From CAMDKS01 sp964402975 (lineage in GTDB: Bacteria; Bdellovibrionota_B; Oligoflexia; Oligoflexales; RGVZ01): DNA of 64,000 nucleotides. Location of the stretch: NCBI GenBank assembly GCA_964402975.1, contig CAYOEM010000009.1:48777-112776 (forward strand). Direction: 5' to 3'. Shown piece by piece: positions 8,345 through 19,100 of the stretch. The notes under the pieces were generated by a model. That model was not told where the DNA came from. It made no database searches and saw only the letters and a program-made list of their open reading frames with translations. Position 1 is the first letter of the stretch. The number at the start of each line of letters is the position of its first letter. The translations under genes were made by a program, and so were the position numbers.

Positions 8345-9706
8345 ATGTTGCGCCCCTATGATGAACACCCAATAGCAGCGCTCGCCAGCGGCTCCGGTCC
8401 CGGAGCCGTTGGTGTTATCAGGGTCTCTGGCGCGGGCACTCTTGAGCTCCTAGCCGACTGCGTGTCGGTTGGAATGACAGAGACAAAACCGCGCTACGCC
8501 CGTCTAGCCCATGTACTTGATCCATCAACAAAAGAGGTCATCGACGAAGTCCTTATAGTGTTCTTCCGCGGACCAAGATCATTCACAGGCCAGGACACCT
8601 TAGAGATCTACTGTCACGGCGGCCCTTACATCATTCAAAGAATCCTGAGTACCATCTACTCGTTGGGCGTGCGTCCAGCTCAGCCAGGTGAATTCACGAA
8701 GCGCGCGCTCCTCAATGGAAAACTCGATATGACCGCTGCGGAAGGCCTCAGGGATCTGATCGAGTCGCAGTCTCGGCAGCAATGGCTAGCCGGTCGGCAA
8801 CTTTATCAAGGCAAGCTAAAGTCACAGATTGAGTCGCTACGAGCTGAACTCGTCGGCGCCATGGCTTTCCTAGAAGCGATGATTGATTTTCCAGATGAAG
8901 GTGACACTCAAAGCGTGAAACTAAGTCATGTCAAAGATCGGGCGGCCAATGTGCAGACTATGGTCGCTGGTCTACTCTCCACTTTTGCCAGTGGAAAGGT
9001 TGCCAGTAGGGGGCTCATGGTCGCGCTAGTAGGCGCTCCTAACGCGGGCAAGTCGACGCTTTTGAATAGCCTGCTTGGACGTCCGCGAGCGATTGTCAGT
9101 GAGCAGGCCGGTACTACACGGGACTACATTCAAGAATCTTGCTTGCTCGACGGACGACTACTCCAATTAATCGATACAGCTGGTCTAAGAGATACCGATG
9201 ATCACATCGAACGACAAGGGATCTCTCTATCGAAGCAAATGATGGCAGAGGCAGATCTTGTGTTGTGTCTGATAGCTTCAGACTCGACCGAAAAAGTTCG
9301 AAACGATATGCTGGGGCAAATATCAGAATTTGGCAAACCTTCACTCATTACAGTCACAAAATCTGACATTACAAAACCACTTTGGAGCAAAGATCTAACA
9401 ACGATCAGCTGCCGCACTGGAGAGGGCTTGGCGGCACTGAAGCAAAAACTGATCGACTATGTTGATCAAGCGACCGGGTCGATCGAAGAGCGACCTTTCA
9501 TCACCTCTGCCAGACAAGCTGCCGCTCTAGAGAGGGCGCTCGAATCACTCCATAGATTCACAGATGCGCTCGATTCCTTGGCCGGTCACGAAATGCTTGC
9601 ATTTGAACTCCAGGAAGCCATGAGAGCTTTGGCATCTGTCATTGGTGATATCACCAACGAGGATATCCTGGATAAAATTTTTAGCGAATTTTGTATCGGA
9701 AAGTGA
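8345..9706 (+). CDS. mnmE: tRNA modification GTPase MnmE
   Basis: 453-residue GTPase that works with MnmG (not in this window) to install the 5-carboxymethylaminomethyl group on wobble U34 of some tRNAs. The N-terminal folate-binding domain starts MLRPYDEHPIAALASGSG. The central helical region is interrupted by a G domain with P-loop GAPNAGKST, DTAGLRDTDD (G3) and TKSD (G4). The C-terminus is FCIGK, the invariant motif carrying the functional Cys. The length is normal. It is the last gene of the rpmH cluster. Its stop lies one nt from the stop of the convergent GYF_2-like gene. Confidence 0.97.
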   Translation: MLRPYDEHPIAALASGSGPGAVGVIRVSGAGTLELLADCVSVGMTETKPRYARLAHVLDPSTKEVIDEVLIVFFRGPRSFTGQDTLEIYCHGGPYIIQRILSTIYSLGVRPAQPGEFTKRALLNGKLDMTAAEGLRDLIESQSRQQWLAGRQLYQGKLKSQIESLRAELVGAMAFLEAMIDFPDEGDTQSVKLSHVKDRAANVQTMVAGLLSTFASGKVASRGLMVALVGAPNAGKSTLLNSLLGRPRAIVSEQAGTTRDYIQESCLLDGRLLQLIDTAGLRDTDDHIERQGISLSKQMMAEADLVLCLIASDSTEKVRNDMLGQISEFGKPSLITVTKSDITKPLWSKDLTTISCRTGEGLAALKQKLIDYVDQATGSIEERPFITSARQAAALERALESLHRFTDALDSLAGHEMLAFELQEAMRALASVIGDITNEDILDKIFSEFCIGK

Positions 9707-9707
9707 C

Positions 9708-10802
9708 TTAGCGCGGCGTTGCACTATGGTAAACGTGCAAGCGCCAGTGCCGATTCAAAGCCGATTGTATCATCAGCATGTAAAAGGGCGGAAATATCGC
9801 CAACATTGTTGCCAAGACCGGCTTGACACCGCGATATCCATTCTCCATTTCCATTTTGGAAACCATGTTGGCCAATAGATAGGCCAACACTAAATGGACA
9901 CCTGGGATCATACAGCACCATATGGGCAATACAAAATTCACTTTGCTGGAACCGTTCACGTGCCAGCTGACCTCTTCACTGGATCTTGCAAACCAGTCCC
10001 ACCAGTATCCGCCCAGCGTTAAAGGCGTATAAACCAGAGCTCCCATAACAGGGGAGAAGACCCGCCCAAGCCTCAAACGACCCCGAACCGTGAAGTAATG
10101 TTGCGCAAAAAGTGCAGGATCCATGAGTTTCTGCGACCTGGAAGCTGACTGAGCAGCCTGAATTTGACGCCTTAACTCCTTGCGAGTTCTCGGGTCATCC
10201 CCAAGGGCTGGCTCGTTAATGTCACCTGCAGCCTCACTGACGTTGACGTCTGCGCGAGGTATCGTGAGTGAATGCTGCAAACCAGCGTGTTCGGCCAACG
10301 CTGTAGACACATCGTCTGGATTGCCAATCGAATTACTGTCCATGTTATTGGCGCCAGAAATCTCGGTTTGAGCTGCTTGGACCCTCGTTTCTGCCTCGGC
10401 AACTGTATTTTCTAGGAAGAGTTCTAGATCTGAAGGGCTCTGGTTGCTATTTTCATTTGAGACCGCATCTACCGCTACTGATATGGTTTTACTGTGTGGC
10501 TCAAACCTATTTTTAGTCCGCGAGGCTTGATCATTTGCACTATTTAGTTGCTCAGAATAGCTACCGATCATGGCATAAATTTCTGCAAAATCCTGAACCG
10601 GGTACCACTGTGTGAAACCCTTTCGACTGACCATTCGTGCACTGCTGCCGTCATTGGCAGAGGTCTTACCCAATGCGTCTTGAACGTTCAGAGGTCCAAC
10701 AACTTGGCCGTTTTCAAAAACATACCAGCCATGTTCCCATGAACTTTTATTTGCATTTAAAACCGAGGCGTTATCGTCGTGGTTATCGAGAAAATTCGAC
10801 AC
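9708..10802 (-). CDS. Membrane protein with N-terminal GYF_2-like domain, function unknown
   Basis: 364 residues. Residues about 26-80 resemble the GYF_2/DUF4339 domain: GWYVFENGQVVGPLNV, then SRKGFTQWYPVQDFAEI. A long acidic, Asn/Ser-rich, probably disordered linker follows (about 85-230). The C-terminal part has three hydrophobic segments (around SPVMGALVYTPLTLGGYWW, NFVLPIWCCMIPGVHLVLAYL and PVLATMLAIFPPFYMLM), like small membrane domains often paired with GYF_2. The GTG at 10802 is preferred for its GGGAGG ribosome-binding site seven nt upstream; a start at 10883 has none. It is convergent with mnmE. The family role is unknown; the domain is thought to bind peptides. Confidence 0.75.
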   Translation of the reverse strand: MSNFLDNHDDNASVLNANKSSWEHGWYVFENGQVVGPLNVQDALGKTSANDGSSARMVSRKGFTQWYPVQDFAEIYAMIGSYSEQLNSANDQASRTKNRFEPHSKTISVAVDAVSNENSNQSPSDLELFLENTVAEAETRVQAAQTEISGANNMDSNSIGNPDDVSTALAEHAGLQHSLTIPRADVNVSEAAGDINEPALGDDPRTRKELRRQIQAAQSASRSQKLMDPALFAQHYFTVRGRLRLGRVFSPVMGALVYTPLTLGGYWWDWFARSSEEVSWHVNGSSKVNFVLPIWCCMIPGVHLVLAYLLANMVSKMEMENGYRGVKPVLATMLAIFPPFYMLMIQSALNRHWRLHVYHSATPR

Positions 10803-11009
10803 GCATAGCCTCCCTGCTATAAGTAGTGCGTTGGTATAAGTTGAGCCACAGTAAAGTGTAACCCAAGCCATGAGAACTGACAACCTGCGCCCAAGCCCAA
10901 TAAACAGCTACGATTTGGTTTACCCTTGTGTGATTTGGGTGCTATTCTTGCCCGTCTTGAGACGTATTTCTTTTTGTTTGAACCCCCAGCTTTAAGGATA
11001 ATTAGTCAA

Positions 11010-12791
11010 GTGGACACCTCGATCCTATCTCGCGCCAAATACTGGTCAACAAACGCGGCCTTTGACGAATCCACAAGGGGGGAAGTGCAAAGGCTTTTAG
11101 ATTCCGATAATTTGACGGAAATTTCCGAACGATTTTATAAAGATTTGGAGTTTGGAACCGGTGGCTTACGGGGCATATTGGGTGCTGGATCCAATCGGAT
11201 GAATATTTATAATATCCGCCGCGCAACCACAGCCCTAGCCCATCACATCAAAGAGGTCTCTGATAAGCGCTCAGATCTCAAAGTCGCCATTAGCTATGAC
11301 TCTCGCAACTACTCCAGAGAATTCGCCCTCGCTGCAGCGGAAGTGCTGGCTGCCAACGGTATCACAGCCCTTGTAACCCAAGAACTGCGCCCAACACCGA
11401 TGCTGTCTTTTATGGTCCGCCATTATGGCTGTGCGGCAGGGATCTGCATCACAGCCAGCCACAATCCGCCCGAGTATAACGGGTACAAGGTTTATTGGGG
11501 TAATGGAGCGCAAATCATTGCACCGCACGACTCCGCCATAATCGCTAAATACGGCGCACTTAGCGATTTTGCCTCGATTAAGTTCATGCCATTAAAGGAG
11601 GCCAAGGCCGCAAATCTTTGCAAAATCATTGGCAGCGAGCTCGACGAGGCATATTTCAAAAATGTCCTTGCCTTAAGCCTTCGAAAAGAGGGTCGCTCGG
11701 GCTTCAAAATCGTATACACACCCCTGCATGGAAGTGGACTCTATCCAGTTACAGAGATGCTGAGCAGGTTCGGCTTTGAGAATGTCTTAGTTGTGCCTGA
11801 GCAAAAGCTTCCGAACGGTAATTTTCCGACCGTAAAGTATCCAAACCCCGAGGAACCCGAAGCTCTCAAAATGGCCTTAGACTTGGCCCGCCAAGAAAAA
11901 GCTGACCTTGTACTGGGCACCGATCCTGACACCGACCGGATAGGGATAATGGTCCGCGAAGGGACGGACTACACATTTTTCAACGGCAATCAGATAGGCT
12001 GTCTTCTCGTAGACTTCTTTCTAGCCGCAACTCAGGCGGCTGGTTTGATGCCTGAAAACCCGCTTGTCATTAAGACGGTCGTCACAACCGATTTACAGGC
12101 CGACATAGCCCAGGGATACGGCGCAACATGCGAAGAAACTTTAACCGGTTTTAAGTGGATTTGTGGACTTATCGAAGACTACGAATTAGGCCGTCGCAAA
12201 CCTGCCCGCCAATATGTTTGCGGGGGAGAAGAGAGCTATGGATTTTTGGCCGGGACATTTGTTCGTGATAAGGACGCCGTGAGTGCTGCCTGTATTGCCG
12301 CAGAGATGGTCGCTTATTATAAAAGCTTAGGCCTTACCTGCTCACAGATGCTCGATAGGATTTTTCAAAGACATGGGCTCTACCAGGAATCTCTCAAAAC
12401 TCTCACGATGCAAGGCAAGGAGGGCGCTGAAGCCATCAAACGGATGATGGAGCGCATGCGAAGAAGCCCACCACGTGTAATTGACGGTATTAGCGTGGAA
12501 AAAATGCGCGATTTTGAAACCTCGCAAGAGTTCCTGTTCACCGAAGGTGAAATCAGGCCCGGGCAGAAATTGACGCTTCCTCGAAGTGACGTGTTACAAT
12601 TTATTCTAGTAGACGGCACGAAGGTGAGTGTTCGCCCATCTGGAACTGAACCTAAGATCAAGTTTTATATTTCGGTCAAGGATCAGACGGCTAAGGGTGC
12701 ATCCCCTCGCGAACTACAAACCATGAAGACAAACGCTCTGAGACGACTGCAACGGATCGAGGAGACATTTGTCAGTATGGCGAAGAGCTAG
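11010..12791 (+). CDS. Phosphoglucomutase/phosphomannomutase (alpha-D-phosphohexomutase)
   Basis: 593-residue cytoplasmic enzyme interconverting hexose 1- and 6-phosphates, feeding glycogen, LPS and nucleotide-sugar pathways. All four family motifs are present: the phosphoserine loop ITASHNPPEYNGYKVYW, the metal loop GTDPDTDRIG, the sugar-binding GGEESYGF, and the phosphate-binding VRPSGTEPKIKFY. The length and the N-terminal GTGGLRGILGAGSNRMN block match the long PGM2/PgcA-type subgroup. The GTG at 11010 (AAGGA 11 nt upstream) begins at the homologous N-terminus; an ATG-like start at 10926 would add non-homologous residues. Substrate preference (Glc, Man or ribose phosphates) is not decided. 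Confidence 0.92.
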   Translation: MDTSILSRAKYWSTNAAFDESTRGEVQRLLDSDNLTEISERFYKDLEFGTGGLRGILGAGSNRMNIYNIRRATTALAHHIKEVSDKRSDLKVAISYDSRNYSREFALAAAEVLAANGITALVTQELRPTPMLSFMVRHYGCAAGICITASHNPPEYNGYKVYWGNGAQIIAPHDSAIIAKYGALSDFASIKFMPLKEAKAANLCKIIGSELDEAYFKNVLALSLRKEGRSGFKIVYTPLHGSGLYPVTEMLSRFGFENVLVVPEQKLPNGNFPTVKYPNPEEPEALKMALDLARQEKADLVLGTDPDTDRIGIMVREGTDYTFFNGNQIGCLLVDFFLAATQAAGLMPENPLVIKTVVTTDLQADIAQGYGATCEETLTGFKWICGLIEDYELGRRKPARQYVCGGEESYGFLAGTFVRDKDAVSAACIAAEMVAYYKSLGLTCSQMLDRIFQRHGLYQESLKTLTMQGKEGAEAIKRMMERMRRSPPRVIDGISVEKMRDFETSQEFLFTEGEIRPGQKLTLPRSDVLQFILVDGTKVSVRPSGTEPKIKFYISVKDQTAKGASPRELQTMKTNALRRLQRIEETFVSMAKS

Positions 12792-12859
12792 TGGACTGCC
12801 GTCTCAAGTAAAGAAATCCGCAAGTATCACTCACGAGCGGACATTTGAGGGGCCACCAC

Positions 12860-13741
12860 GTGAACAACAAGTTCATAAAATCAGCAATCGTATCTGTATT
12901 ATCTGCGGCGGTATTTTTTGGCCTCACAGGAACAAAAGCACTCGCGGCGGTTGGCGGCTACAAAAAAGCCACCGAAGGCGAAGACGTTATTAAGAATAAA
13001 CTCTACCCGAAAAAGGGCAAAGTTGAGCTGAATGGGCCTAATCTTGGACTCATTCTCAACCAAAGCTACATAGATAGCTATCTCATCAATGCTGGCATGA
13101 ACTACTTTTGGAGCGAGTCTTGGGGCATGGGCGCCGAGCTCTCGTTTGTGATGAATAAAGATCGGTTTGAGCGCGACTGTGTTGAGAATTTTTACAACGA
13201 TCCTGACTATGAAATCTCTGACGAGTGCGGAGGTCCCGATAAAATTGTTGACGGTGATGGCGACGGCGAGAAAGGTAACTACGGACCGGCTTACGTCAAC
13301 ATCCGAGAATACAACATGCTATTGACAGGAAACGCCATCTGGAACCCCATTTACGGAAAAGAGATTTTCTTCCTTGCAGCAGTCGTCAACTTTGATGTCT
13401 TCGTGACCATGGGTGGTGGGCTTGCCATGACGACATTCTACCCATTAAACACCGCCCTCAATAATGGCAAAGAAAGTCGCGGAAACTTCCCTGCACCCGG
13501 AAGCACAACGGGCCAGCGCCCAGGAGCTGAGCCCAATGAAACGGACTCCTACGGAAAAGCCGGCCGTCCAGCGCCCCAAAAAGAGTCAAAAGTATTTTTA
13601 GATGCTGGTATCGGCCAAAAGGTTCACGTCAGTCAAAAGCTGAACTTCAAAGCTGAGTTAAGAAATCATATCGTTCTAGGAACGCCTGGTGGCTTTGATA
13701 TGTTTTTCACACTGTGGGGCGGCATGGGACTTCGATTCTAA
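12860..13741 (+). CDS. Outer-membrane beta-barrel protein, function unknown
   Basis: 293 residues with a signal peptide (about residues 1-29, ending KALAAV) and alternating-hydrophobic strands ending in an aromatic (GGMGLRF), typical of outer-membrane beta-barrels. It resembles the small barrel domain seen in myxobacterial and related delta-group outer-membrane proteins. An Asp-rich loop, VDGDGDGEKGNYGP (about residues 134-148), looks like a calcium-binding loop, and a Pro/Gly/Asn-rich loop sits near residue 215. The GTG at 12860 has GAGGGG seven nt upstream. A strong terminator follows at 13772-13804. The substrate or partner is unknown. Confidence 0.75.
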   Translation: MNNKFIKSAIVSVLSAAVFFGLTGTKALAAVGGYKKATEGEDVIKNKLYPKKGKVELNGPNLGLILNQSYIDSYLINAGMNYFWSESWGMGAELSFVMNKDRFERDCVENFYNDPDYEISDECGGPDKIVDGDGDGEKGNYGPAYVNIREYNMLLTGNAIWNPIYGKEIFFLAAVVNFDVFVTMGGGLAMTTFYPLNTALNNGKESRGNFPAPGSTTGQRPGAEPNETDSYGKAGRPAPQKESKVFLDAGIGQKVHVSQKLNFKAELRNHIVLGTPGGFDMFFTLWGGMGLRF

Positions 13742-13771
13742 TTCTGACGTAGATAATCGACGCCAAAAAAC

Positions 13772-13804
13772 AAAGCCCGCGAACTTCAGAAAGTCGCGGG
13801 CTTT
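13772..13804. terminator. Bidirectional intrinsic terminator between the OMP gene and ssb
   Basis: An 11-bp perfect stem AAAGCCCGCGA / TCGCGGGCTTT with an 11-nt loop. On the minus strand it is followed by a TTTTTT run, so it is best formed as the ssb terminator. It also lies 31 nt after the OMP stop on the plus strand. Confidence 0.88.
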
Positions 13805-13825
13805 GGCGTTTCATGTGCAACACGA

Positions 13826-14359
13826 TCAAAACGGAATATCGTCAAGCCCTGCTGTCTCTGGGCCACCAAATCCAGTGACATTGCCGCCGCCGGTCATGGG
13901 CGAGCCAATATCAAATTCTGGAATCGGAGTCGAAGCGGCATAGTTGCCCGACTGAGTCGTAGTAGCCTGGTTGGAACGTCCTGCGTAATTTTGTCCAGTC
14001 TGTGTATAGTCACTGCGCTGACCAGGAGAATTCAAGAACTGCACATTTTGAGCGACGATCTCTGTTTGGTAACGCTTCTGTCCAGTTTGTTTATCATCCC
14101 AAGAGCGGGTCTGAAGTTTACCTTCAATGAAGACCGTGCGCCCCTTCGCCAGAAACTTTGCGCAATTTTCTGCCATTTTGCTCCAGACCACGACACGGTG
14201 CCATTCCGTTGTTTCCTGACGTTGTCCATCTGCTGACATTCGGTAGTCCGTAGTTGCAACGCTGAAGGTCGCCACAGGGGTTTGGTTTGCTGTATAGCGA
14301 AGTTCAGGGTCTTGCCCTAGATTGCCTATGATCATAACGCGATTGAGCGAGCCAGCCAT
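13826..14359 (-). CDS. ssb: Single-stranded DNA-binding protein
   Basis: 177-residue SSB that coats ssDNA in replication and repair and recruits partners through its C-terminal tip. The OB fold covers residues 1-110 (MAGSLNRVMIIGNLGQDPELRYT, then EWHRVVVWSKMAENCAKFLAKG). A Gln/Gly/Thr/Ser-rich linker follows, and the acidic tip ends DDIPF, the conserved partner-binding peptide. The ATG at 14359 follows AAGGGGA. It is monocistronic and ends in the terminator at 13772-13804. Confidence 0.97.
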   Translation of the reverse strand: MAGSLNRVMIIGNLGQDPELRYTANQTPVATFSVATTDYRMSADGQRQETTEWHRVVVWSKMAENCAKFLAKGRTVFIEGKLQTRSWDDKQTGQKRYQTEIVAQNVQFLNSPGQRSDYTQTGQNYAGRSNQATTTQSGNYAASTPIPEFDIGSPMTGGGNVTGFGGPETAGLDDIPF

Positions 14360-14619
14360 GCTTAGTCCCCTTATACAACTTCATCTTTGAAAATTAGATC
14401 GTCTTCCTAAAGATAACTCATAACCCAGGCCCTTCAAGGGATACAACAAAAACCGTCAGCCTCGCGGAAAATATCCGCCAGAGGGGCTCCATGCAATTAC
14501 AACGGCCCGAAATTATTTGATTTTTAATTCAAACGTGTCTTTTTCCCATATATGGTGCAAAATGGTATGAATTTTGCCCGTTTATTAATCACAGCACTAT
14601 GGCAAGGAACTTGGGTAGC

Positions 14620-16062
14620 ATGGCTGGAACTTGTAGCATTCAAATTGTGAGATCAACGATTGTTTTCTTAAGCCTCAGCACAGGTTTCGTGGCTTGTAAA
14701 AAAGAAGAGGAATTTCCTGCTCTTGGAAACCGCGTAGCCAACCCTGTCGACGTCGCTGTGGATTCAAGTGAAACCTACTTCTACGCGCTGAACAGCGACT
14801 ATCCACGAGATTTTAATCAAGGCTCCCTACTCGTGTTGGACACCGAGGGAGCAAAGGTGAACTCGTTTGCTCTGCCACGCTTAGGGCGAAGCCTTACAGT
14901 CGCAGGGTCAACACTCATAGTGACCCTATCAAACTCAGGCGAATCGACGCCGAAGATACTCTTGTTTGATATCTCTACCCCCCAAACTCCACAGTTGGCT
15001 AAAACCATCGAGCTGACCGAATGTAACCCGCTAAACGCCGTTGCCAAAGCGGGATACAAATATTGGGCTGTTAGTTGTTCAAACGGGCCAATACTTGCGG
15101 GGGAGCTAACGAATCCTCTCGCTAATTCAACCCTAAAAAAAATCCGAAATTTCAGAATGTCCAGGAGAGCTTTGCATCTAGACACCACGCGCAACCTGCT
15201 TTTGGCGTTTCCGACGGACTTTGGCAAACAAGAATTTGGTGATATTCAAGCCGACGATAGTAAGACTGTAAATGAGTCCGATGACTCAGAAGTTGCACAA
15301 CCCAATGAGATACCCGATCAATACGAACGTTCACGACTTGAACGCGCAAAAAAATCTCGCAATGAAATCCATCAGTTCGCTGTCATTGATCTGAACGAGT
15401 CTGCGACTGCTGGCTGGGCAGAAAAAGACCTGACATCGTCCATGCAGGATCTGCGCTGGATTTATTTCAACCTGACAAACTCCGACGGCACGCTTGATAT
15501 GCCGGCTACCACCACCAATCAAAACACCAAGTATTACCGTACTAACTTTTGGGAGGCAAAACCTGACCGCGCCGACGCTAGCACGTTTTATCTCTCCCAC
15601 CGCGGCACGATGGATAAAAACGTCTCGGTCTCTCCTCATGCCAATAATGTGATCAGGGTAAAAATTACTGGAAATATCGCTGACCGCAGCGCAAAAACCA
15701 AGGATGTCATGACCTTTGAGCGTATATACGGGTTTAAATCAGAGCTAGAAAAAAGCGACCGTCACTTCATGGGTGACTTCGAACTAGCCACCGTTCAGGG
15801 CAAATCTGTGCTGCTCGTCAATCATTTTAGAGACCTAGTCAATTGGCCGGAGCAAGGCTACTTTTCCGTCGCCGCTAAAATTGTTGGGGACAATACGTGG
15901 TTTGATGAAGACTCGTCCACGTCCAGCGGTAAATCCTTTTATCAAGTGGCCCTGACCTCCTCAGGCCGTGCTCTTGCAGCAAACTTCTACGGAAACTCGC
16001 TTATTCTCTTGGACGTTACGCCTGGGGTTGGTATAACGGAAAAAGCAATTAACATTCAGTAA
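14620..16062 (+). CDS. Lipoprotein with beta-propeller-like repeats, function unknown
   Basis: 480 residues. The N-terminal signal ends in a lipobox-like TGFVAC with the lipidated Cys at residue 26, followed by charged KKEEEF. The mature part has repeating strands resembling a YncE/NHL-type propeller (NPVDVAVDSSETYFYALN, SLTVAGSTLIVTLSN, LLALPTD-like blades). An Asp/Glu-rich insertion lies near residues 215-245. The ATG at 14620 is preferred (AAGGA 11 nt upstream); the in-frame ATG at 14599 has no ribosome-binding site. It sits upstream of smc with a 71-nt gap. No recognised family or partner. Confidence 0.72.
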   Translation: MAGTCSIQIVRSTIVFLSLSTGFVACKKEEEFPALGNRVANPVDVAVDSSETYFYALNSDYPRDFNQGSLLVLDTEGAKVNSFALPRLGRSLTVAGSTLIVTLSNSGESTPKILLFDISTPQTPQLAKTIELTECNPLNAVAKAGYKYWAVSCSNGPILAGELTNPLANSTLKKIRNFRMSRRALHLDTTRNLLLAFPTDFGKQEFGDIQADDSKTVNESDDSEVAQPNEIPDQYERSRLERAKKSRNEIHQFAVIDLNESATAGWAEKDLTSSMQDLRWIYFNLTNSDGTLDMPATTTNQNTKYYRTNFWEAKPDRADASTFYLSHRGTMDKNVSVSPHANNVIRVKITGNIADRSAKTKDVMTFERIYGFKSELEKSDRHFMGDFELATVQGKSVLLVNHFRDLVNWPEQGYFSVAAKIVGDNTWFDEDSSTSSGKSFYQVALTSSGRALAANFYGNSLILLDVTPGVGITEKAINIQ

Positions 16063-16133
16063 AACCTGGGCCTTTTTCGGCAAAAAATCTCGGTCATACA
16101 GGGATCGATGCCAGACTTTGGAGACTGCCAGTT

Positions 16134-19100
16134 ATGCATCTGAAAAAAATTACAATCGACGGTTTCAAATCATTCGCCGACAAAGTCGTGTTGACTTTCG
16201 ACAAAGGGATCACTGGAATTGTTGGTCCTAATGGTTCCGGGAAAAGCAACGTGATCGATGCAGTGCGTTGGGTTATGGGCGAGCAAAACGCCAAGAACCT
16301 GCGGGGCGAGAAGGCCATCGATATTATTTTTGCCGGATCAGATCGCAGAAAAGCGCTTACACTCGCTGAAGTTTCCCTGACATTCGACAATACCGAAGAC
16401 ACTGGCATCTGCCCGCCCGAATATAGACACGAACCAGAAATCACGCTCGGACGACGCCTTTACGCGGATGGTGAGCGCGAGTATTTCATTAACCGCAAAG
16501 CTTGTCGCTTGAAAGACATCGTTCAGTTTTTTGCGCTAACCGGCCTTGGCGGACGCAGCTACTCCATGATTCAACAGGGCCAAGTTGACAGAATACTAAA
16601 CGCCAAACCCGAAGATGTCCGTGAAATTTTGGAAGAAGCCGCTGGTACACTGATTTATAAACAAAGAAAACTCGAGGCGCAGAAGAAACTCGAGGAAACC
16701 AGCCTAAATTTATCCCGCGTAGATGACATCCTAAGAGAGGTTGAAAAACAACAGAACTCTCTTGAAAACCAAGTTGAGAAGGCACGACTCTGGAAGGAGC
16801 TTGCGGATCAACTGCGTGAATTGGAGTTAAAACTTTTCAGCCACAACTTCCACTACTTCAAAGAAAAACTAACCGCCCTCGAAGAGCAAATGACTGAAGA
16901 GCAAAACCAGGAGGTCGCACAACTTTCAAGTTTGGCGTCTTGGGAGTCCAGGTATGAAGAGCTTCAGCAAATCTTAGCGGACGCCGACCCCGAACTTGCT
17001 GTCCTCGGTGAAAAGTTTACTGTTATCCGCGAGAGCATCGCTCGCGCAGAGGCACTCATTTCAAGCAGTTTAAGCAGAGTTGGTAACAACGAAGAGCGTT
17101 TGGCCGATATCGATCGCGAGCTGTCAGAAGAGACCTCTCATTTACGCTCCCTCGAGGAACAAGTTGCTAAATTTGAGCTAGAACTCACAGAGGCCGAAAC
17201 AGACGCGGCTAGACTAAGGTCTCTAATCTCTGATTTTCAAAACGAGGTCGACGCAGTAGATGAGTCGGCCAATGTGTTCAGATCAAAAATCGACGACTAT
17301 GAAGACGAAGTCAAAAACATCGATCGTCTCCTGGAAAATAACAAGCTTCGTCAGGAATCTATAGGGAAAGAGGTCGAAAGAATCAAAACCTCGCGCCACT
17401 CTATGTCCGAGCGTATTGATCTTTTAGAAGCGGAAGCTCTGTCGGCACTGGAAGCGGTTGCTCGATGGGAAGAAAAAGCTGCAGGCCAACAGTCGGGGCT
17501 CGACAAAGAAATCCGCGAAAAGCACGAGCGCGAAGGGATCCTTGCGCAAAGCTACAATGAGATGAAAGACGCCCAGGTCGTGCGTGATCAAGGGCGTGAA
17601 AAATATCACGAAGTCAGGGCGAGATTAACGTCGTTGGAAGAGCTGGTTAGCGGGGCCACTGACGTTGCCGCAAGCTGGGCAACTCTTTGTGAAAAAGAGG
17701 GCGATCTCTCTGCCATCTCTCCAGGTCTCATTGCACATCATGTTGCATTCAAGAATACGGCCGAAGAACTCCCGAAAAAGGTGCTTACAGCGTTTGAAAA
17801 CTGGAGCGAGCGTCTAGTGGTCACTGATGCTGACTGCATGTCGGACTTGGTTCGTATGTGCCAGCGTCACAATGTGGGTGGTATGCCGGTTATGCTGCTG
17901 AACAAACAGCGAGCCGTTAATCCCGAGAGCATCACCGCTTGGACAGCCAAAACTGGTGCCGAGCGTCTAGGGCAGTATCTCAATATAGGTAACGCTCCGC
18001 AGGAAATCCGAGATCTAATCGACTGTGTTTACCTTCTACATGTCGTTCAACTCGACGAAGCGACGTTGACTGACATGCCTGAAGGTCTAGTCGTGTTCAC
18101 ATCTCAAGGCTTACTCATCCAAGGATCGACCGACTTCTTTATCGCCGGATCCGCAACGGGCGGAATTTTGTCACGCAAGGCAGAGCAAGAAACTCTGGCC
18201 AAACAACTCAAGGAACTTGAAAGATGTGTGGCGCAAAGCCAGGCCTCAATCGATGAACTAGACCTTCGTATCAACGAAAATCGCCAGATCGTCGGTGATA
18301 TCGACCAGAAGCTTCAGGGGCAAAATAAAGAAGTCCTAGCTGTGATGGCAGAACTTCAATCAGCCCGTCAAACCTCCGAAAATAAAAGAGAGCTGGCAGA
18401 TCAGGCAAAAACCCAAGTGACTCAAATGAGCGATCAAGAAGCGCAGCTCGGCGAAGAGCTTTCGGGTCTGGTCGAATCCTTTAAATCCATGGAAAAAGAT
18501 CGCCAAGTTGCCGCCGAAGAAGCAGACCAACTGCGGCAAGAATTTGCGTCAATCGATGACCGGCGAGAAGAGCTGGCAAGACAAAATCAACAACGAGAGA
18601 TTGACCTAGCAAAAGCCGAAATGCGGGCTCAACAGCTCCGAGAGAACCGCAAGCTGTCTCAGGCGCAGCTGGAGCTCGTGCAAAACAAGCTAACTCGGCG
18701 CTACGAGGAGCAGTCACGACTGAGTGCTGAGATCGATGAATCCAGACTCGCTCACAAGAAGGCCGAGTCAGACATCGAGATTCTCATTCTTGAAAGAGAT
18801 GACTTGCAGGCAAAAATCAACGAGAAACGCGACGCAAATGCGTCCGTACATGAGGAGCTCAAGGTCGTTGATGGTAGACTTCGCGAGTGCCGAGATCTCC
18901 AGGCAAAACTGCAAAAGTCTCTCAATGAAAAGAATCTTGAAGCCGAAAGAATCAAGCTCGGCATCGAGTCACTGATGAGCCAAACGCAAGAAAAGTATCA
19001 GCTCGTACTTGCAGACATCCCATTTGTGAGAGATGAAGAGTTTGATCTGGATAAATCGGCTCGTACTTGCTCACAACTGCGATCAAAAATCGACAACATC

